Assembly (NCBI GenBank): GCA_030592225.1
Contig: JAUVJT010000072.1
Span: 1 to 9,678 of the forward strand
From: Candidatus Stahliibacteriota bacterium
GTDB lineage: Bacteria > Hydrothermota > Tepidihabitantia > B3-TA06
Direction: 5' to 3'
Length of the DNA: 9,678 bases
Positions within the stretch are counted from its first letter, which is position 1. The number at the start of each line of letters is the position of its first letter. The notes under the pieces are model-generated. The model did no database searches and was not told the origin of the DNA. It worked only from the letters and a program-made list of their open reading frames with translations. Positions 5,943 through 9,678 of the stretch are shown here, one piece after another. The translations under genes and the position numbers were made by a program.

Positions 5943-8098
5943 TCCCGTGCTTGTTCAACTATGGTATAGAATTCCAGGGTATCGCCTTCGGCAAAATCGT
6001 CCCACTCCGCTATCTGTATGCCGCATTCGTACCCGGCTTCGACTTCCTTGACCGATTTTTCAAAGCGCTGCAGGGAGGCGATTTCAGATTCGGTAAGTTG
6101 ATTGTTGTCGCGGAAGACGCGCACTTTGGCGTCGCGGGTGACCTTGCCTTCGGTTACGTACGAACCGGCGACGGTACCTATCTTGGAAACCCTGAACACC
6201 TGGCGCACCGTTGCGCTGCCCAGGGTTACTTCTTTCCTCACAGGTTCAAGCATACCCAGTATCGCGGCGCGGATGTCGTCAATGACGTCGTAGATTACCT
6301 TGTAGTTGCGGATCTCGATTCCCTCGCGTTTCGCCTGGGTACGGGCGTCGGCATGAGCGGAGACGTGGAAACCTACGATTACTGCACCTGAGGCCTCGGC
6401 CAGGTTTACGTCGTTTACCGTAATGGCCCCTACACCGGAGTGAATCACGCGCACCTTGACTTCCTCTATCGAAAGTCCCCCAAGCGAGGTGGACAGGGCT
6501 TCGATCGAACCGAAAACGTCGCCCTTGAGCACGATGCGAAGGTCCTTGACATTGCCCGCTTTTATCTGTTCCTGTATGGTCTCAAGCGAGAGCCTGGAGG
6601 AGGAGGTCAGGGTGCGTTCCCTGCGCATCAATTTGCGCTTCTGCGCCAGTTCGCGCGCGCGGCGTTCACTCGCCACTCTCTCAAACGACTCGCCTGGCTC
6701 CACGATTCCACCCACTCCCAGTACCTGAACCGGGGTTCCGGGGGTGACTTCGGTCAGGCGTTTACCCAGTTCGTCGGTCATCTCGCGCACCCTGCCGCTC
6801 CAATCTCCGCAGATATACGGGTCTCCGCGGTGCAGCGTTCCCCGGTTCACTATGATGGCGGTAATCGATCCTTTGGAGCGATCCAGTTTGGATTCGATCA
6901 CCACGCCTTTTGCTCTTCCCTCGTAAGGGGCCTTGAGATCAAGCTCCATGGCGGTGACCTGAATGGCATCCAGCAGATCATCCACGTTCTCACCGGTCGT
7001 GCCGGAGACCGGAATGGCAATCGTCTTTCCGCCGTAATCTTCCGCCACTATGTTGTGTTCGGTAAGTTGGCTTTTGACCTTGTCGGGGTCGGCGGTAGGC
7101 AGGTCGGCCTTGGTGATGGCTACGATTATGGGTAAATCAGCGGCCTGGGCGTGATCTATGGCCTCCACGGTCTGGGGTTTAATACCGTCGTCTGCGGATA
7201 TTACCAGCACGGCGATATCCGCTACCGAGGCGCCTCGAGCGCGCATGGCGGTAAATGCTTCGTGTCCCGGGGTGTCGAGGAAAACGATGTCAAAACCCTT
7301 TACCTGGGCGGTATAGGCGCCAATCCGCTGGGTAATATTGCCCGCTTCCTGGGAAGCGATACGTGTTTTGCGGATATGATCCAGAAGGGTCGTTTTCCCG
7401 TGATCTACGTGTCCCAGTACCACTACCACGGGTGGCCGCGGCTTTTGTTCGAGCGATTCTTCCGTTTGTTCCAATTCCTTGTGTTTCTTGAGTGCGGGTT
7501 CTTTCTCCACGTGGACATTTACGTTGAACTCTTCGGCGAGGATAGTAATGGTGTCCATGTCGAGACGCTGATTGACGGTTACGAAAACGCCCATGGCAAC
7601 GCAGCGTTTAACCACCTCGGGTGCTGGAACCTCAAAGGCGTGGGCAAGTTCCGCCACGCTCATAAATTCATTGATGGTCGCTTCCTTTGCAGCGCGGAGG
7701 GAATCTTTCGATTTAATGAATATCTTGGTTTGCTCCTCCGCCCTGCGAACCTTGCGGGCGGGGCGGCCCCGTCTTCCGGTCTTTTTCTTAGATCGCTTGT
7801 GATCCATCTTGGCAATGGTTTTTTTAATGGCTCGTTGAACCGCTTCCTCGGAGGGTTTTCTTGGTTTGCGCGGCGAAGAAAGCGGACGTCTGGCCGGTCT
7901 TGCTTTCTTCATCGACCGCTTAATTTTCTGCTTCTCGTCGCGCAGTTTCGCCTGTACGGCCTCGAACTCCTCCTGTGTGATGTAGGAAGTGTATCCCCGT
8001 TGCTTAAAGCCAAGCTCTTTTATTATGCGGCCCAGGGCTTCGCTGGAAAGCCGGAATTTCTCGGCGGCTTCAAAAAGCTTGAGCTTACGCGGGGCCAC
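5939..8098 (-). CDS. infB: Translation initiation factor IF-2
   Basis: A GTPase that brings fMet-tRNA to the 30S subunit and promotes subunit joining; 719 residues, on the short side for IF-2. Two IF2N-type helical modules (about 8-33 and 142-196) flank a Lys/Arg-rich linker (58-120). The G domain has G1 GHVDHGKTT (229-237), G2 ITQRIGAY (255-262), G3 DTPGHEAF (275-282) with His279, G4 TKAD (329-332) and G5 SGTTG (365-369). Beta-barrel domain II (about 395-475), domain III (about 505-610, with IVLKGDVFGS) and the C-terminal fMet-tRNA-binding barrel (about 620-719) follow in normal order. G2, G4 and G5 each differ from the usual QHIG, NKID and SAKTG. The start is GTG 8098, sharing one base with the nusA stop (TAGTG), with GGGAGG (8106-8111) seven bases upstream. 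Confidence 0.97.
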   Translation of the reverse strand: MAPRKLKLFEAAEKFRLSSEALGRIIKELGFKQRGYTSYITQEEFEAVQAKLRDEKQKIKRSMKKARPARRPLSSPRKPRKPSEEAVQRAIKKTIAKMDHKRSKKKTGRRGRPARKVRRAEEQTKIFIKSKDSLRAAKEATINEFMSVAELAHAFEVPAPEVVKRCVAMGVFVTVNQRLDMDTITILAEEFNVNVHVEKEPALKKHKELEQTEESLEQKPRPPVVVVLGHVDHGKTTLLDHIRKTRIASQEAGNITQRIGAYTAQVKGFDIVFLDTPGHEAFTAMRARGASVADIAVLVISADDGIKPQTVEAIDHAQAADLPIIVAITKADLPTADPDKVKSQLTEHNIVAEDYGGKTIAIPVSGTTGENVDDLLDAIQVTAMELDLKAPYEGRAKGVVIESKLDRSKGSITAIIVNRGTLHRGDPYICGDWSGRVREMTDELGKRLTEVTPGTPVQVLGVGGIVEPGESFERVASERRARELAQKRKLMRRERTLTSSSRLSLETIQEQIKAGNVKDLRIVLKGDVFGSIEALSTSLGGLSIEEVKVRVIHSGVGAITVNDVNLAEASGAVIVGFHVSAHADARTQAKREGIEIRNYKVIYDVIDDIRAAILGMLEPVRKEVTLGSATVRQVFRVSKIGTVAGSYVTEGKVTRDAKVRVFRDNNQLTESEIASLQRFEKSVKEVEAGYECGIQIAEWDDFAEGDTLEFYTIVEQARE

Positions 8099-9678
8099 TA
8101 CTTGTCCTCCCGTGCGGCTTCGTCTTCAGGTTCAACAACCTCCACAGCTCCCTCGGATTCCCCGGATTCTTCAGGTTCCTTAATCTCTTTTGCTTCAGGC
8201 TGTGCTTCCTGCGGTGACGTAAAGTTGTCTTCCTCCACAGGTTTTTGCTCCTCTTCAGGAGTCGGTTTCTCCCCGGCAGCGGATTCGGCCTCAGCAGGTT
8301 TTTGCTCGGGTTGCTCTTCCTTACTCTCCTCACCCTCCTCTGTTGGGATATCATTACCTGCAGGTTCGTCGGAATCCTCCGACTCTCCTTTTGCTTTGGC
8401 CAACTCCTTCGCCTTATCATCCGCAGCAGCACGCATTTTGTCAAGCTTCTTCTTCGTGAACAGTTTTTTCTCAAGTTCTTGTCTCTCAAGCTGCTCGCGT
8501 ATCTGTATCTTGAGTTGTTCCACGCGGGCGGGTTCCCAGCCGAGCGCTTTGGCTGCCTCGGTGGAGGGCTGTTCGAAAATCGAGGCCACCGTGGTGAAGC
8601 CCGCTTCGAGCAGCGTCTGTCTGGTTTCTTCAGCAAGGAAATCCAGGGTCTCGACCATGATTTGCGCCATACGCTTGCTGAACAGCCGGTTGCGGTAATC
8701 GGAATCCTTGAGGATGTCCAGCTTGGAATTGGTCAACAGCGAAGCCAGCCACACGTTTTGTCCCTTGCGGCCTATTGCCTTGGAGAACTCATCGTCAGGG
8801 ACCACAACGGTGAAGGTCTCATTTTCTTCAATTACCTCGTTAACCCGGGCCGGACTCATGGCGCGGGCGATAAATAACTTGTGATCCGGATTCCACTGGA
8901 TGACGTCTATCTTTTCGCCGGAAAGCTCCTTGGTTACGTTCTGGATGCGAACCTTGCGGTAGCCCACGCATGCGCCGATGGGATCAATCTTCTCGTCGTA
9001 ACTCGTGACCGCTACCTTGGAGCGCACCCCCGGTATTCTTGCCACCGTCTTGATTTCAACGATGTTTTGCTGAATCTCCGGTACTTCCTGGGTAAGCATG
9101 CGTTTGAGAAACTCCGGATGGGTTCTTGAGAGAAAAACCCTGGGTCCGATGGGTGTACGTTGGACTCTCAGCACAAAAAACTTGAAGGACGTACCTATCT
9201 GATGGTGGTCGGTTTTGAGCTGGTCGCGCAAGGGCAGTATCCCATATATCGGCCCCAGATTGACCAGGATTTCTTCCTTCTCAATCTTGTGGATGGTGCC
9301 GGAGATAATCTCGCCCTTCTTTTTTATAAACTCGTTGAAGAGTTTGGTGCGTTCAGCTTCCCTGAGCCGATGCGAAAGCTCGTCAACAGTACGCTGTATG
9401 GTGACACGTCCCACCTCTTCCAGCGGGATATATATGCGTACGTCCTCCCCTTCCTTAACGTCCGGCTGAAGTTTCTGCGCCTCCTGCAGAGATATCTCCA
9501 GGCTCACATCCTGTACGTGTTTGACTGCGGTCTGTATGATGATTACTTCTATCTTGCCGGTTTCTGAGTCCACCTTTACTTCGTGTCTCACGTCCCGGCC
9601 AAAACGCCGCTTAAGACCGGCTATGATACTTTGCTCCAGCGTATCGTAGACGTAGCTGATTTCTACGTTGCGGATACG
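8098..9678 (-). CDS. nusA: Transcription elongation/termination factor NusA (5' end off window)
   Basis: Binds RNA polymerase and nascent RNA and modulates pausing, termination and antitermination. 526 residues are visible; the frame is open to the right edge and probably only some 10-20 N-terminal residues are missing. Visible residues 1-115 are the polymerase-binding N-terminal domain, about 120-187 the S1 domain, about 228-270 KH1 (IGACVG then YRKVRIQ), about 290-325 KH2 with intact GRKG (AIGRKGQNV), and about 355-400 a helix-hairpin-helix-like segment (LLEAGFTTVASI). The last 96 residues are a low-complexity tail with about 37 Asp/Glu and many Pro and Gln, ending in AREDK. KH1 lacks the second Gly of its GXXG loop (GYRK where GMRG is usual). 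The last codons also form the infB ribosome site, and the stop overlaps the infB start. No ylxR or ylxQ lies in between. Confidence 0.96.
   Translation of the reverse strand, partial: RIRNVEISYVYDTLEQSIIAGLKRRFGRDVRHEVKVDSETGKIEVIIIQTAVKHVQDVSLEISLQEAQKLQPDVKEGEDVRIYIPLEEVGRVTIQRTVDELSHRLREAERTKLFNEFIKKKGEIISGTIHKIEKEEILVNLGPIYGILPLRDQLKTDHHQIGTSFKFFVLRVQRTPIGPRVFLSRTHPEFLKRMLTQEVPEIQQNIVEIKTVARIPGVRSKVAVTSYDEKIDPIGACVGYRKVRIQNVTKELSGEKIDVIQWNPDHKLFIARAMSPARVNEVIEENETFTVVVPDDEFSKAIGRKGQNVWLASLLTNSKLDILKDSDYRNRLFSKRMAQIMVETLDFLAEETRQTLLEAGFTTVASIFEQPSTEAAKALGWEPARVEQLKIQIREQLERQELEKKLFTKKKLDKMRAAADDKAKELAKAKGESEDSDEPAGNDIPTEEGEESKEEQPEQKPAEAESAAGEKPTPEEEQKPVEEDNFTSPQEAQPEAKEIKEPEESGESEGAVEVVEPEDEAAREDK

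Noticed and set aside
6440..7135. Plus-strand open frame of 231 codons opposite infB
   Set aside because: It lies wholly within the conserved IF-2 G and barrel domains in antisense and shows no protein-like motif.
8238..8307. 13-bp direct repeat CAGGTTTTTGCTC as a mobile-element mark
   Set aside because: Both copies are in frame and encode EQKP in the low-complexity NusA tail, so simple repeat expansion explains it.
7151..8698. Very long open frame on the plus strand (515 codons) antisense to infB and nusA
   Set aside because: It is a mirror of the codon bias of two certain genes; the product is a Ser/Phe/Gly-rich run with no family motif and no ribosome site or promoter.

Overview
The window is a bacterial translation/transcription housekeeping cluster read entirely from the minus strand, so transcription runs from high to low coordinates. 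The order is nusA (5' end off the window), infB, a tiny ORF, rbfA, a DHH phosphoesterase (nrnA type), truB, ribF, an MFS transporter and a secreted DUF1573 protein. After a 112-bp gap with its own near-consensus promoter comes the start of another secreted protein that runs off the left edge. NusA, IF2, RbfA and TruB make the source clearly bacterial. Moderate GC, tight gene packing and several divergent residues in normally invariant motifs suggest a poorly sampled, probably uncultured lineage. I cannot name the phylum from this sequence. The secreted N-terminal-domain-plus-TPR protein and the DUF1573 protein would fit candidate phyla of the WOR-3/Bacteroidota/Gemmatimonadota sort, but this is only an impression.

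Region 4442-9678 is the core. Stop and start codons overlap by one to four bases (TAGTG at nusA/infB, ATGATG at infB/small ORF, TGATG or a short gap before rbfA, TAATG at rbfA/nrnA), so translation is probably coupled. The ylxR and ylxQ genes that often separate nusA from infB are absent. The tiny ORF between infB and rbfA sits where DUF503/ylxP usually lies. It carries a short DUF503-like signature and seems to be truncated or frameshifted. NusA acts in transcription elongation and termination, IF2 in initiator-tRNA delivery, RbfA in 30S maturation, NrnA in nanoRNA/pAp turnover, TruB in tRNA psi55 formation and RibF in FMN/FAD synthesis.

Region 661-3547 continues the same transcript from ribF into two accessory genes. 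The MFS transporter has no ordinary start codon where its conserved N-terminus begins. The DUF1573 protein has an ideal Shine-Dalgarno sequence inside the last codons of the transporter. No convincing rho-independent terminator was found after it.

Region 1-611 is a separate unit: a TTGACA-N16-TATAAT promoter and the first 182 codons of an exported protein with a beta-rich domain followed by TPR-like helices.

I see no mobile element, CRISPR array, RNA gene or new defence-type system. The points of interest are small: the broken or shortened DUF503-like ORF, the transporter start, and lineage-specific changes in the active or binding motifs of IF2, NusA, NrnA and RibF.
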